From Pseudalkalibacillus berkeleyi (GTDB lineage Bacteria > Bacillota > Bacilli > Bacillales > Fictibacillaceae), in assembly GCF_021608225.1 (NCBI RefSeq), contig NZ_JAKIJS010000001.1, forward strand, positions 186,001-250,000: DNA of 64,000 nucleotides, given 5' to 3'. The stretch's first letter is position 1. Every line of letters begins with the position of its first letter. The position numbers were made by a program, and so were the translations under genes. This document shows positions 25,574 through 34,056 of this stretch, one piece after another. The notes beneath the pieces were generated by a model. That model saw nothing but the letters and a program-made list of their open reading frames with translations, was not told the origin of the DNA and searched no databases.

Positions 25574-26695
25574 TTAAATCTTCGATTGTTTAGTTGTAAA
25601 GTCTTCTCCAGGGTAATAAGCATCTTTTACAAGTAGATTTGGTCCAAGACATTTAACGGCGGGACAGTGACAATTCACTGTACTTGCTAGCTTACTGTTC
25701 ATCCAACGTTCGTACACATGTTGGAGTTCATCCGTTTGAATATTTCCGAGGGGCCCACCTTCATCACCAAAATCTGTAACGATCACATTACCGTCAAAGA
25801 TGTTAACGTTTAACCGTGAGCGTCCATCAGGATCGTTACGTACTGTGACGTTTTCTTCCTTATAAAGACGTTTCAACAGTGCCAAATCATCTGGATGATC
25901 ACTACAAGGATAAAACGGTAATGTACCGAACAGCATCCAAGTGTTAGGGTCTTTTGTATCCAACAAACGGTGAATACCTTCGCGAATTTCAGGAAGTGTT
26001 GCTACTTCTAAACCACTCGCGAAATCACTAGGATACATCGGGTGAACCTCGTGTCGTTGACAACCCATATCGACAATCTGCTTATGAATATCCTCTAAAT
26101 GTGGAAGTGTTCGTTTATTTAACATCGTTTCTGCAGATACAATGACACCTTTAGAAGTAAGCGCACGAGCATTTTCTACCATCCGCTCAAAATACTTTTC
26201 ACGTTGTGCGCGTGCAGGCTTCTTCTCCATCATAGCAAAACCAATTTCATTAAAGTCTTCTACCGAACCATAATTATGAGATATATGTAGTACATCTAAA
26301 TAAGGTGTGATCATTTCGTACCGTTTTAAATCTAAGGTTAAATTAGAATTGATTTGCGTTCGGACGCCACGTTCATGAGCATAACGAAGTAAAGGAACGA
26401 CATGCTCCTTAACGGACTTCATCGATAACATGGGTTCCCCACCTGTTATACTGATCGAGCGTAAATGAGGGATCTCCTCTAGTCGTTTAATCATCAATTC
26501 TACAGGTAGTGAACTGGGGTCCTTCGGTTGAAGTGTATATCCAACAGCGCAATGCTCGCATCGCATATTGCAAATCGTCGTTGTCGTAAATTCCACATTA
26601 CTTAGCACCATCTGTCCATGTTCTTCAACATCCATATATGCTTCCCATGGATCGTTATCAGGGGTGATTTTTGGTAGACTTGTTTCTTTTAACAT
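25574..26695 (-). CDS. yfkA: radical SAM protein YfkAB
   Basis: A 373-residue radical SAM enzyme. CNMRCEHCAVGYTLQ near residue 42 is the CxxxCxxC cluster that binds 4Fe-4S and S-adenosylmethionine. SITGGEPMLSMKSV is the GGEP SAM-binding strand. The C-terminal CHCPAVKCLGPN matches the CxCxxxxC motif of the YfkAB group, which may bind a second cluster. The reaction of this group is not known to me. It is transcribed alone, convergent with the protease gene. AAGGAG precedes the ATG on the minus strand. Confidence 0.9.
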   Translation of the reverse strand: MLKETSLPKITPDNDPWEAYMDVEEHGQMVLSNVEFTTTTICNMRCEHCAVGYTLQPKDPSSLPVELMIKRLEEIPHLRSISITGGEPMLSMKSVKEHVVPLLRYAHERGVRTQINSNLTLDLKRYEMITPYLDVLHISHNYGSVEDFNEIGFAMMEKKPARAQREKYFERMVENARALTSKGVIVSAETMLNKRTLPHLEDIHKQIVDMGCQRHEVHPMYPSDFASGLEVATLPEIREGIHRLLDTKDPNTWMLFGTLPFYPCSDHPDDLALLKRLYKEENVTVRNDPDGRSRLNVNIFDGNVIVTDFGDEGGPLGNIQTDELQHVYERWMNSKLASTVNCHCPAVKCLGPNLLVKDAYYPGEDFTTKQSKI

Positions 26696-26773
26696 ATGAA
26701 ACTCCTTTTTCGTACAATTCTATTCATTACTATAACATGAACAGTCGTACGTACCGTCAGTTCCATAATATTC

Positions 26774-27238
26774 TTATAATTGATACTGCATGACGATGCT
26801 GTTTTCCTCGTATCCTAACCGTTTATATAATGCAACTGCACCCTTATTTGAACCGAATACATGGAGGCCTACATTGTTTGCACCTAGTTCTTTAGATTTT
26901 TGATGTAACAATTGAATGGCTTGTGTACCATAACCATTTCCTCGGTATTTAGGATCCATCCAAATCTCGTATAAGAAGACTTGTTGATCCTCTGCACGAT
27001 ATGCATACCATACGATTCCTACTTTGTTTTCCGTTTCATCATCGACAATATGATAGATCCATTGATTCTCGGTTTGTAAACCATCCTTCAACAGTTCATT
27101 AAACTGGCTTGTTGCTTTTTCTACAGCCTCTTCTTTAGTCCCCCCATAATTTTCGTGAATACTTTCTGCATATTCGTTGAGAGAGCGTAATCGAAATTGT
27201 TGATACGCTTCATCATTCATATCTTTAAAATAAACCAT
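26774..27238 (-). CDS. GNAT-family N-acetyltransferase
   Basis: A 154-residue GNAT protein with an N-terminal helical pair (YQQFRLRSLNEYAESIHENYG) and the CoA-binding segment MDPKYRGNGYGTQAIQLLHQKSKELGANNVGLHVFGSNKGAVALYKRLGYEENSIVM at about residues 96-151. The opening helices are typical of the small-molecule GNAT group of Bacillus. GGAGTGG precedes the ATG. The substrate cannot be told; it sits upstream of yfkA on the same strand but with a 78-base gap. Confidence 0.82.
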   Translation of the reverse strand: MVYFKDMNDEAYQQFRLRSLNEYAESIHENYGGTKEEAVEKATSQFNELLKDGLQTENQWIYHIVDDETENKVGIVWYAYRAEDQQVFLYEIWMDPKYRGNGYGTQAIQLLHQKSKELGANNVGLHVFGSNKGAVALYKRLGYEENSIVMQYQL

Positions 27239-27357
27239 ATTACCACTCCTTTTCCATACTCTACCATAAGATGTGAAGCTTTAGAATATTCAGAAGCAAA
27301 TGAGATGTATGTGACAAGTGAATATGCCATAATGGGTGGAAAAGGAGGAAGATGTTA

Positions 27358-28353
27358 ATGAAAGCACTCGTACATACAAACCCAAAAGGTATGGAAGGTA
27401 TGAAGCTTCAGGACGTTGAATCGCCTAAATTGAAAAAAGGAGAAGTAAAGGTCCAGTTGAAGGTAGCCGGATTGAATCATCGAGACCTATTTGTTCTACA
27501 TCGTCACGGAGAGGAAGATCCCCCATTTACAGTAGGTTCAGATGGTGCAGGTGTCATTGTCGAACTAGGCGAAGGTGTTGAAGAAGTATCGGTTGGAGAC
27601 GAAGTTGTCATTAACCCTGGACTCCACTGGGCCACTAAATCTCCGGCACCACCTGAAGGTTTTGATATTCTTGGATTTCCATCGAACGGAACTTTTGCTG
27701 AAGAGGTGATTGTACCGGCAGCGCAAGTGGAACAAAAGCCTGAGCATTTAAATTGGACAGAGGCAGGCGTCTTGCCCCTCGCGGCTCTGACCGCTTATAG
27801 AGCATTGTTTACGAGAGGAAATGTCCAGGAAGGGCAACATGTTTTATTACCAGGTGTAGGAAGTGGCGTAATCACATTCATTTTACAATATGCTAAGGCT
27901 GTGGGCGCTAAGGTAACTGTTACATCTAGAAGTGAAGAGAAACGTAACGAGGCATTGAAATTAGGCGCTGATAAAGCGATTGACAGCGATTCGGATTGGG
28001 AAAATGCACTTGACGGAGAGCAGGTTGATTTAGTTATTGAAAGTGTTGGAGCGGCTACTTTCGATCAATCACTAAAAGTCGTGAAAAAAGGCGGTACGGT
28101 CGTCACGTTTGGTGCTTCAGCAGGTGATGAAGTATCTATTAATATTCGTAACTTCTTTTACGGGCAATATAATTTGCTCGGAACGACAATGGGAAGTCAT
28201 GAAGAATTTAAAGAAATGCTAGCTTTTATCAAAAAGTACAACATTAAGCCTGTTGTCGATCAGATTTATTCTTTAGAAGATTGGCGTGAAGGGTTTAACC
28301 GAATGGAAGAGGCAAAGCAATTTGGTAAAATTGCTTTTAAAATCTCTGAATAA
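27358..28353 (+). CDS. yogA: quinone oxidoreductase-type zinc-free dehydrogenase, YogA-like
   Basis: A 331-residue medium-chain dehydrogenase/reductase. Residues 1-130 form the GroES-like domain (GLNHRDLFVLHRHGEEDPPFTVGSDGAGVIVELGEG); a Rossmann domain follows (LLPGVGSGVITFILQYAKAVGAKVTVTSRSEEKRNEALKLGADKAID). No cysteine zinc ligands occur, so despite the usual zinc-binding family label it is probably a metal-free quinone or enone reductase. It resembles B. subtilis YogA in length and start. The ATG at 27358 lies nine bases after AGGAGG; the in-frame ATG at 27352 is too close. A terminator follows. Confidence 0.82.
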   Translation: MKALVHTNPKGMEGMKLQDVESPKLKKGEVKVQLKVAGLNHRDLFVLHRHGEEDPPFTVGSDGAGVIVELGEGVEEVSVGDEVVINPGLHWATKSPAPPEGFDILGFPSNGTFAEEVIVPAAQVEQKPEHLNWTEAGVLPLAALTAYRALFTRGNVQEGQHVLLPGVGSGVITFILQYAKAVGAKVTVTSRSEEKRNEALKLGADKAIDSDSDWENALDGEQVDLVIESVGAATFDQSLKVVKKGGTVVTFGASAGDEVSINIRNFFYGQYNLLGTTMGSHEEFKEMLAFIKKYNIKPVVDQIYSLEDWREGFNRMEEAKQFGKIAFKISE

Positions 28354-28360
28354 TAAAAAG

Positions 28361-28408
28361 AGGCTGAAACAATGGATATTAGTCCGTTGATTCAGCCTTT
28401 ATTTTTTT
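28361..28408 (+). terminator. intrinsic terminator of the YogA-like gene
   Basis: AGGCTGAA pairs with TTCAGCCT with further inner pairing CAATGGA/TCCGTTG, followed by TTTATTTTTTT. Confidence 0.82.
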
Positions 28409-28447
28409 CGATTATATTTGGTAATTACCAGTCACGCTCAAGACCAT

Positions 28448-28549
28448 TTAGGAAATCATGTTCCAAATGGATAGAACACCAAAGATAAACGCAACGATCG
28501 CAATTGTCCCAGCTAACAAAGGCCGCACAAGGTTCATGAATGTGTTCAT
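28448..28549 (-). CDS. small membrane protein (33 residues)
   Basis: A very strong site AAGGAGGCG stands eight bases before an ATG on the minus strand. The frame encodes 33 residues: a basic start MNTFMNLVRPLLAG followed by one hydrophobic helix TIAIVAFIFGVLSIWNMIS and a stop. The ribosome site and the single clean membrane helix make it a credible small membrane protein. No family was recognised. Confidence 0.6.
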   Translation of the reverse strand: MNTFMNLVRPLLAGTIAIVAFIFGVLSIWNMIS

Positions 28550-28678
28550 ATGTATACGCCTCCTTCAAATCATTTTCTTACCTATATAGACGATTGAAAT
28601 TAAAGAAGGTTTCGCACTTATTACAAATATTACGGAAACATTACGAAAGAACTAGAAGAAATTTTTTTATATTTTTAG

Positions 28679-28703
28679 GTTTTAAAAAATGTATGCGGGG
28701 TAT
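28679..28703 (+). promoter_or_regulatory. sigma-B-type promoter of a candidate small RNA
   Basis: GTTTTA, a 13-base spacer and GGGTAT match the sigma-B pattern GTTTAA-N12-15-GGGTAT. No gene follows, only a short C-rich stretch and a terminator. The same spacer occurs in the clearer sigma-B promoter at 30557-30581. Confidence 0.6.
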
Positions 28704-28709
28704 CCTTAT

Positions 28710-28788
28710 ACTAACAACCTTTTATCCCCCTAACCCCTAAACCCTAGAAAGAACCTTTCCCGAAATCGGGGGAGGTTCTTTCGTTTTG
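28710..28788 (+). ncRNA. candidate sigma-B-dependent small RNA with C-rich seed
   Basis: Between the sigma-B-type promoter and an intrinsic terminator lies a transcript of about 80 bases. Its 5' part is single-stranded and C-rich (ATCCCCCTAACCCCTAAACC, 28724-28743), able to pair with Shine-Dalgarno sites. Its 3' end is GAAAGAACCT...AGGTTCTTTC (stem 28747-28782) with an inner CCC/GGG pairing and a CGTTTTG tail. No ribosome site or convincing peptide lies inside. This is the layout of Hfq-independent, C-rich regulatory RNAs of Firmicutes. Confidence 0.5.
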
Positions 28789-28813
28789 TGTATGACTTTT
28801 TAACTAACTAAAT

Positions 28814-28846
28814 TAAAAAAATGACCCACTTAAGTTGCTAGTGGGC
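28814..28846 (-). terminator. intrinsic terminator of the DUF3784 gene
   Basis: CCCACT pairs with AGTGGG around a nine-base loop; the minus-strand reading ends in seven T. Confidence 0.7.
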
Positions 28847-28857
28847 TATCAAAATAA

Positions 28858-29154
28858 CTACACATATTTCATGATGATTTTTAACATAAGCATAGAAGAT
28901 AAGGATACGAGCACGGCAAGTATGATCCATGCAAAGTTTCCTACTGCTTGTGCAAGAAATGACGTTAAGAAAATCAAAGCACCTATCGCGATCACGTAAA
29001 GTCCAGCAACTTTCGCAAGACCTTCTTTATCTGAGATGGAGCTTTCATTGTAATGCTTAATAAGGAAAATATTTTTCTTTAACCAGAATCCAGCTCCCAT
29101 TAATATAAGAGCCCCACCAATTAAGAAAAATACAATTAATTGCTTTGTTACCAT
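28858..29154 (-). CDS. DUF3784-type three-helix membrane protein
   Basis: A 98-residue membrane protein with helices at about 5-26, 47-68 and 73-95. The pattern GGALILMGAGFWLKKNIFLIKHYNESSISDKEGLAKVAGLYVIAIGALIF is that of DUF3784, small Firmicute membrane proteins of unknown function. GAAGGTGG precedes the ATG and a terminator follows, so it is monocistronic. Confidence 0.72.
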   Translation of the reverse strand: MVTKQLIVFFLIGGALILMGAGFWLKKNIFLIKHYNESSISDKEGLAKVAGLYVIAIGALIFLTSFLAQAVGNFAWIILAVLVSLSSMLMLKIIMKYV

Positions 29155-29295
29155 TGTTTGACCACCTTCTAGTTTACTACTTATTACTTTACATAAGGAT
29201 AGTGACCGTGTAAACGAAATTTTCAGCGAATTAAAAAGTTGAGGTTATAGAATAGAGCAGTGAGGGTATTGAAGAATCATAGGAGGTGCTTGTAA

Positions 29296-29487
29296 GTGTG
29301 GATGTTTATATTGATCCCACTGTTAATCATCTTGATTGTTGTCACTATGAACGCATATCAGAATAAGAAACAATCTGATGTCCATATGAACTCCTATGAA
29401 CATCAGGAAAGACCAACACAACAAAAAGTAACTGACCGAAATCAAAGCCACGCTAGTGAAAATAGTACAGAACCACCACCCACGTAA
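29296..29487 (+). CDS. small single-helix membrane protein, hydrophilic tail
   Basis: A 63-residue product from GTG after TAGGAGGTG. Residues 1-20 are a membrane helix (MWMFILIPLLIILIVVTMNA), the rest is a disordered polar tail rich in Q, N, S, T and ending EPPPT. A strong terminator follows. No family was recognised; the good ribosome site and terminator support a real gene. Confidence 0.6.
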   Translation: MWMFILIPLLIILIVVTMNAYQNKKQSDVHMNSYEHQERPTQQKVTDRNQSHASENSTEPPPT

Positions 29488-29510
29488 GGGGTACAGATAT
29501 TGAAGTGTGG

Positions 29511-29547
29511 AAGCGACTGAATTAACATTTTCAGTCGCTTTTTTTTA
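29511..29547 (+). terminator. intrinsic terminator
   Basis: AAGCGACTGAA pairs with TTCAGTCGCTT around an eight-base loop and is followed by eight T. Confidence 0.88.
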
Positions 29548-29634
29548 ATAAATGAAATCCAGAACTTTCCTGACGAACCTTAATAATTTTTGATAAACTT
29601 ATAGTAATTGATAATGTAAGGAGTGGTGTTGGGA

Positions 29635-30516
29635 ATGAATGATACTGGTCTCGTACTCGAAGGCGGTGGGATGAGAGGGGTTTATACAGCGGGTGTTTTG
29701 GAGTACTTCTTAGAACAGAAGTTCTACCTACCGTATGTAATTGGCGTGTCTGCAGGGGCTTGTAATGCAGCATCCTATCTCTCACGGCAACAGGGTAGAA
29801 ATAAGAGAGTAACAATAGGGTTCTCAAAGCACCCTGATTACATATCTTTAAGAAATTACTGGAGAAAACGTCAATTGTTCGGTATGGACCTCATTTTTGA
29901 TGAGATACCAAATAAGCTCGTTCCATTTGATTACAGTGCATTACAAAATGCGCCTGAAAAATTTGTAGTAGGGACTACAGATTGTATAACTGGAGAACCT
30001 GTTTATTTCGAAAAAAATGAATTCCCAGATCAAATTCTGCCGATTCTACGTGCCTCAAGTTCATTGCCGTTTATGGCACCAGTCATTGAATTAGGTAATC
30101 GTTGTTTAATGGACGGAGGTATATCTGATCCAATACCGATTCGAAAATCTGAAATGGATGGTAATAAGAAAAATATTGTTATTCTCACGCGAAATGATGG
30201 CTACATCAAAAAACGCTCAAAAATGAATTGGATAACGAAGAAGGTATATCCTCAGTATGGCGGACTCGTGAAGAGCATGGATGAGAGGTACCAAGTATAT
30301 AATGAAACGATGTCCTACATCACTGAAAAAGAACGCGCTGGTGAAGTTTATGTTATTAGACCCATGCAACCATTAAAAGTGAGTAGAGCTGAGCGTAACC
30401 CTGTAAAATTAACCGCCCTTTATGAGCAGGGCTATTCTGATGCTGCGCACCATTTTGATGCGCTAAAACATTGGCTTTCAAATACAAATGAAAAAGAAAA
30501 GCAAACGGTGCAGTAA
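29635..30516 (+). CDS. patatin-like phospholipase (RssA-type)
   Basis: A 293-residue patatin-fold hydrolase. LVLEGGGMRGVYTAGVLEYF (residues 5-24) forms the oxyanion loop, GVSAGAC holds the nucleophilic serine, and DGGISDPIPI the catalytic aspartate. It probably cleaves acyl chains from membrane lipids; exact substrate unknown. Several starts are possible (GTG 29623, GTG 29626, TTG 29629, ATG 29635) because AAGGAG at 29618 sits close; ATG 29635 keeps the conserved start, while TTG 29629 has better spacing and cannot be excluded. Confidence 0.87.
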   Translation: MNDTGLVLEGGGMRGVYTAGVLEYFLEQKFYLPYVIGVSAGACNAASYLSRQQGRNKRVTIGFSKHPDYISLRNYWRKRQLFGMDLIFDEIPNKLVPFDYSALQNAPEKFVVGTTDCITGEPVYFEKNEFPDQILPILRASSSLPFMAPVIELGNRCLMDGGISDPIPIRKSEMDGNKKNIVILTRNDGYIKKRSKMNWITKKVYPQYGGLVKSMDERYQVYNETMSYITEKERAGEVYVIRPMQPLKVSRAERNPVKLTALYEQGYSDAAHHFDALKHWLSNTNEKEKQTVQ

Positions 30517-30556
30517 AAAATAATTCCCCTTTTTATAAAAATATTCAGAAAATCAA

Positions 30557-30581
30557 GTTTAAATTAAAAGTAATAGGGTAT
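30557..30581 (+). promoter_or_regulatory. sigma-B promoter of the RsbR paralog
   Basis: GTTTAA, a 13-base spacer and GGGTAT are an exact match to the sigma-B consensus, about 39 bases upstream of the STAS protein start. Confidence 0.85.
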
Positions 30582-30619
30582 AAAGAATATGTTAAACATT
30601 TTCCCAGGGGGGATAGGTC

Positions 30620-31543
30620 ATGAGTATTGAAGCAATTGCTAAACGAATCTCTGATGAAAAGGAAACCATTGCTCAAAAGACCGCAACAGGTTTGTCCGAG
30701 GTCACAGGTGAACGAACGAATCATCATGTTCAAGAAGCACATGAATTGTTAGCAGATTATATTAATCGGGGTCTAACAATGGAAAATGAAGAAGAAACGA
30801 AGCAATTGATTATTGAATGGGCAGAGAAAACAAGTTCAAATGCAATCAGTGAACAGCGTCCTTTTAACCAATCCTTTAAAGCCTTCCAGATTTTCAAAGG
30901 ACAAATTTGGGACCTGGTTGAAGCTCAATCTGAATCAACGACTATTTCAGCGAAGGAAATTTTTTCGATTGTCCGAAAAATCGAAGAAATGGTTGACCAA
31001 GCAGCCTATCGATATGTTCGTTCTTTAATTGAAAGTTTCGAAGGCAGAATAGATGAGTCTGAACAAACAATGAGACATGATAAGAAGATGATTGCCGATT
31101 TATCTGTACCGATTATTCCATCCATTGTTCCACGTACCATACTCGTTCCAATTGTAGGTCTTTTGACGAATGAACGGTTTGAAATAACAAGGGAAAAGCT
31201 ATTAAATAATATCGCCAATCAAGATGCCGAATCGATTGTATGTGACTTTACTGGTGCGATTCTACCTGAAAAAGGAAATTTCCAAATTGATGACCTCGCT
31301 CATCAGATTGAACAATTGACTAAATCGGTATCGCTGATGGGAGTAGAAATTATTTATGTTGGATTCTCATCACGTCTTGTACAAGAGATTGTCCGAGCAG
31401 GTGTAAATATTGAAGCGGAGACATTTTCTACTTTCCGCACTGGCTTACGCTATTTAGCGAGAAAGAAGAAGTGGGATTTATCTTATGAAATCAGTAATGA
31501 GAATGAGCAGAATCCTACTTCGATACTAAGTACACGTTTTTAA
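30620..31543 (+). CDS. RsbR-type sigma-B co-antagonist with STAS domain
   Basis: A 307-residue stressosome-type protein. The N-terminal 150 residues are helical and variable, resembling the non-haem globin-like sensor region of RsbR paralogs. A STAS domain follows (about 165-285: PSIVPRTILVPIVGLLTNERFEITREKLLNNI, IVCDFTGAILPE, VEIIYVGFSSRLVQEIVRAG). The usual T/S phosphorylation position appears as CDFTGA, with threonine kept. Such proteins hold RsbT in the stressosome until environmental stress. The upstream sigma-B promoter implies feedback: sigma-B makes more of its own upstream control protein. GGGGGGATAGG precedes the ATG. Confidence 0.85.
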   Translation: MSIEAIAKRISDEKETIAQKTATGLSEVTGERTNHHVQEAHELLADYINRGLTMENEEETKQLIIEWAEKTSSNAISEQRPFNQSFKAFQIFKGQIWDLVEAQSESTTISAKEIFSIVRKIEEMVDQAAYRYVRSLIESFEGRIDESEQTMRHDKKMIADLSVPIIPSIVPRTILVPIVGLLTNERFEITREKLLNNIANQDAESIVCDFTGAILPEKGNFQIDDLAHQIEQLTKSVSLMGVEIIYVGFSSRLVQEIVRAGVNIEAETFSTFRTGLRYLARKKKWDLSYEISNENEQNPTSILSTRF

Positions 31544-31581
31544 CTGTCCTTCCAAATTTTTTAGAAAACTGCAATTTAATA

Positions 31582-31619
31582 TTCATAAATGTTTATATAT
31601 CATTAATAAGACCTTAATA
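31582..31619 (+). promoter_or_regulatory. PhoP-type direct-repeat box
   Basis: TTCATA, TTTATA, TTAATA and TTAATA follow each other at 10-11-base steps (31582, 31592, 31603, 31614). All four fit TT(A/T/C)A(C/T)A, the PhoP half-site of Bacillus, just upstream of an alkaline phosphatase gene. Confidence 0.7.
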
Positions 31620-31666
31620 ACCTCCTGATAAAGTTGTAAATGAATCAACTTTGAGGAGGTTTTATT

Positions 31667-33058
31667 TTGAAATCATTGACGAAAAAAATAGGTGCAGTCG
31701 CCCTAGCGGGTGTTCTGACTACGACAGCGATATTATCTACTAGCATTACTCAAGCGAGTGATGATCAAAATAATAAGAATAATCGAACCCCTAAGAATGT
31801 CATCCTTCTTATTGGTGATGGAATGGGATCTACACAGGTCTCTGCTACATCATACTTAAAAGGTGAAGGCTTTAAAGCAGGTCAACTCACAATGGACAAT
31901 ATCGAAAATGTTGGTTTGGCAAAAACATGGGCGCACGATAACACAGTAACGGACTCAGCCGCCGCAGCCACAGCATTTTCTGCAGGTCATAAAACAGACA
32001 ACGGCGTTCTTGGACAAGCACCAGACCAAGAGCAAGAACATAAAGATGGCGAAAAGCATTTTGATGTAAAGACCGTTCTTGAGTCAGCTGAAGAAACTGG
32101 GAAGTCTACGGGACTTGTTACAACGGCAAGAATAACACATGCGACTCCAGCAGCATTTGCGTCTCACATCGATAGCCGTGATAAAGAAAACGAAATTGCT
32201 GAACAAATGCTTGATCATGATGTTGAAGTTCTTCTTGGTGGAGGAAAGCGTCACTTTTTACCTGCTGGTGATGAAGAAAGCAAACGAAAAGATGACAAGA
32301 ATATGATCCGTGCCGCAGAAGAAAAAGGATATACAGTAGTAGAGGATAAAAACGGTCTTAAGAATGCGCAAGGCGACAAGTTATTAGGGCTTTTCAATGA
32401 AAGTCACATGACATGGGAAATGGACCGTGAAGAAACAAAAGAGCCAGCACTTAAAGACATGACGACAAAAGCACTTGATCAACTTAAAGGAAACAAAGAC
32501 GGCTTCTTCCTGATGGTAGAGGGCGGCCGAATTGATCACGCTGGGCATGCTAACTTTCCAGCAGCCAACATGAACGAAACACTCGCTTTTGACGAATCAG
32601 TTAAAGCAGCATTAGATTTCGCTAAGAAAGACAAGAATACGCTCGTAGTTGTAACAGCCGATCATGAAACAGGTGGCATGTCGATCGGAGCCAATGGTAC
32701 TTACGGGTTCAATAAAGACGTCATCCGGAATGTGAAACGTTCTTCTGAATTTATGGCCAGCAAAGTAAACGAAGAGAAGAGCAATATTGAAGATGTACTA
32801 TCAAAATTTGCAGGTATTGAAGACCTGAAGGAAGAAGAAATCCAAGCAATTAAAGACGCTGAAAAAACCGAGTCTGGCATTGCGAAAGTCATTAGTGATC
32901 GTGCCCTTGTAGGTTGGACTACGGATGGACATACAGGTGTCGATGTTCCAGTTTACACATATGGTCCACAATCTGATAAATTTACCGGAACAATCGAAAA
33001 TACAAAAATTGCAAAAGTAATCGAAAGCGCAATTAAGAAGAAAGATGATGACGACTAA
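31667..33058 (+). CDS. secreted alkaline phosphatase
   Basis: A 463-residue exported phosphatase of the PhoA/PhoB family. Residues 1-30 are a signal peptide (KKIGAVALAGVLTTTAILSTSITQAS). LLIGDGMGSTQ is the first metal site, and VTDSAAAATAFSAG contains the nucleophilic serine (about S97). VEGGRIDHAGHAN and VTADHETGG supply the remaining zinc ligands; GWTTDGHTG is the third histidine. It releases phosphate from organic esters outside the cell when phosphate is scarce. TTG start after GGAGG. The upstream PhoP-type box fits this job, and a terminator follows. Confidence 0.94.
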   Translation: MKSLTKKIGAVALAGVLTTTAILSTSITQASDDQNNKNNRTPKNVILLIGDGMGSTQVSATSYLKGEGFKAGQLTMDNIENVGLAKTWAHDNTVTDSAAAATAFSAGHKTDNGVLGQAPDQEQEHKDGEKHFDVKTVLESAEETGKSTGLVTTARITHATPAAFASHIDSRDKENEIAEQMLDHDVEVLLGGGKRHFLPAGDEESKRKDDKNMIRAAEEKGYTVVEDKNGLKNAQGDKLLGLFNESHMTWEMDREETKEPALKDMTTKALDQLKGNKDGFFLMVEGGRIDHAGHANFPAANMNETLAFDESVKAALDFAKKDKNTLVVVTADHETGGMSIGANGTYGFNKDVIRNVKRSSEFMASKVNEEKSNIEDVLSKFAGIEDLKEEEIQAIKDAEKTESGIAKVISDRALVGWTTDGHTGVDVPVYTYGPQSDKFTGTIENTKIAKVIESAIKKKDDDD

Positions 33059-33073
33059 ATGAAGTAAACGGAC

Positions 33074-33102
33074 AAGCCTGGAGATTGATCCAGGCTTTTT
33101 TG
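33074..33102 (+). terminator. intrinsic terminator of the alkaline phosphatase gene
   Basis: AAGCCTGGA pairs with TCCAGGCTT around a six-base loop, followed by six T. Confidence 0.9.
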
Positions 33103-33129
33103 TGCTGTTTTGGCAGGACCTTTTTACTA

Positions 33130-33212
33130 AAATGATCAGATTAATGCCTGAAATGGTCAGATTATCGAGCGAAATGGTCAGATTACCGCCTGAAATGTCG
33201 AGAATTACTGTA
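33130..33212. repeat. 21-bp tandem repeat, about four copies
   Basis: AAATGGTCAGATTAYCGMSYG is repeated three times, with a fourth decayed copy. It starts 28 bases after the phosphatase terminator. No gene was seen in the rest of the gap to 33330. Confidence 0.85.
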
Positions 33213-33330
33213 AATATGTTTATGAAGTGGAGAATCAGCGTCTGTTTTCTCGGTCGATCATTGCACGTTGATTGACATCTATAGCCTAGTTGGTGAAAAA
33301 TAGGGATAGTACATATTTAGGAGGAGCATT

Positions 33331-34056
33331 ATGGCGAAGAAAAAGAAGACGACGGTATATAAGCCGCCAAAAAACAGTAGCAAAGGATTCATCATGGCAA
33401 TCGGAGGCATTTTCGTGCTCGTGGCTGTGTTGTTAATTATTATTGGTAATCAAAATCCTGCACAAAACGACGGATCCTCTAACCATGATTCAACTTCAGG
33501 TAAGCAATTGGATGTTACTTATGAAGGGCAGCCAACAGTAGGAGAGAAGGATGCACCAGTTAAATTAGTAGAGTTTTTCGATTTTAAGTGTCCACATTGT
33601 GCCGCTTTTGCACAACAAGTTTATCCGCAAATTAAGAAGGATTTCATTGATACTGGAAAAGCGAACATGACGTTTATCAACAAACCGTTCCTTGCGCCAG
33701 ATTCCATAACGGCAGCAAGTGTTGGAGAGGCTGTCTATAAACAGAATCCGGATGCTTTTTTGACATATTATGATGCGGTTCTTGAAAACCAAGGCGACAT
33801 GCAAGAGAACTGGGCTACTGAAAAATTCTTAGTTGGGCTTGTAGAAGAAAATGTTGATGGCATCGATCTTGACCAGTTAAAAAAAGATATTGATTCAGAT
33901 GCTGTAAAAGAAGCAGTTGACCTGGATAGAGAGATGAGTGCGCAAGTCGAAAGCACACCAACCATTCTCGTAAATGGTAAAAAAGTTGAGTTGGATTACG
34001 AAGCATCAATTAAACCTGCGATAGAAAAAGCACTGGAAGAAGCAGATGGTCAATAA
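33331..34056 (+). CDS. bdbD: thiol-disulfide oxidoreductase BdbD (DsbA-like)
   Basis: A 241-residue membrane-anchored DsbA-family protein. A lysine-rich start and helix at residues 20-41 (FIMAIGGIFVLVAVLLIII) anchor it; a spacer rich in N, S, D follows. The thioredoxin fold carries FFDFKCPHCAAFA with the redox pair C87/C90 and the cis-proline loop STPTILVNG. It introduces disulfides into exported proteins and is reoxidised by BdbC, encoded next with an 11-base overlap. GGAGGAGC precedes the ATG. Confidence 0.92.
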   Translation: MAKKKKTTVYKPPKNSSKGFIMAIGGIFVLVAVLLIIIGNQNPAQNDGSSNHDSTSGKQLDVTYEGQPTVGEKDAPVKLVEFFDFKCPHCAAFAQQVYPQIKKDFIDTGKANMTFINKPFLAPDSITAASVGEAVYKQNPDAFLTYYDAVLENQGDMQENWATEKFLVGLVEENVDGIDLDQLKKDIDSDAVKEAVDLDREMSAQVESTPTILVNGKKVELDYEASIKPAIEKALEEADGQ

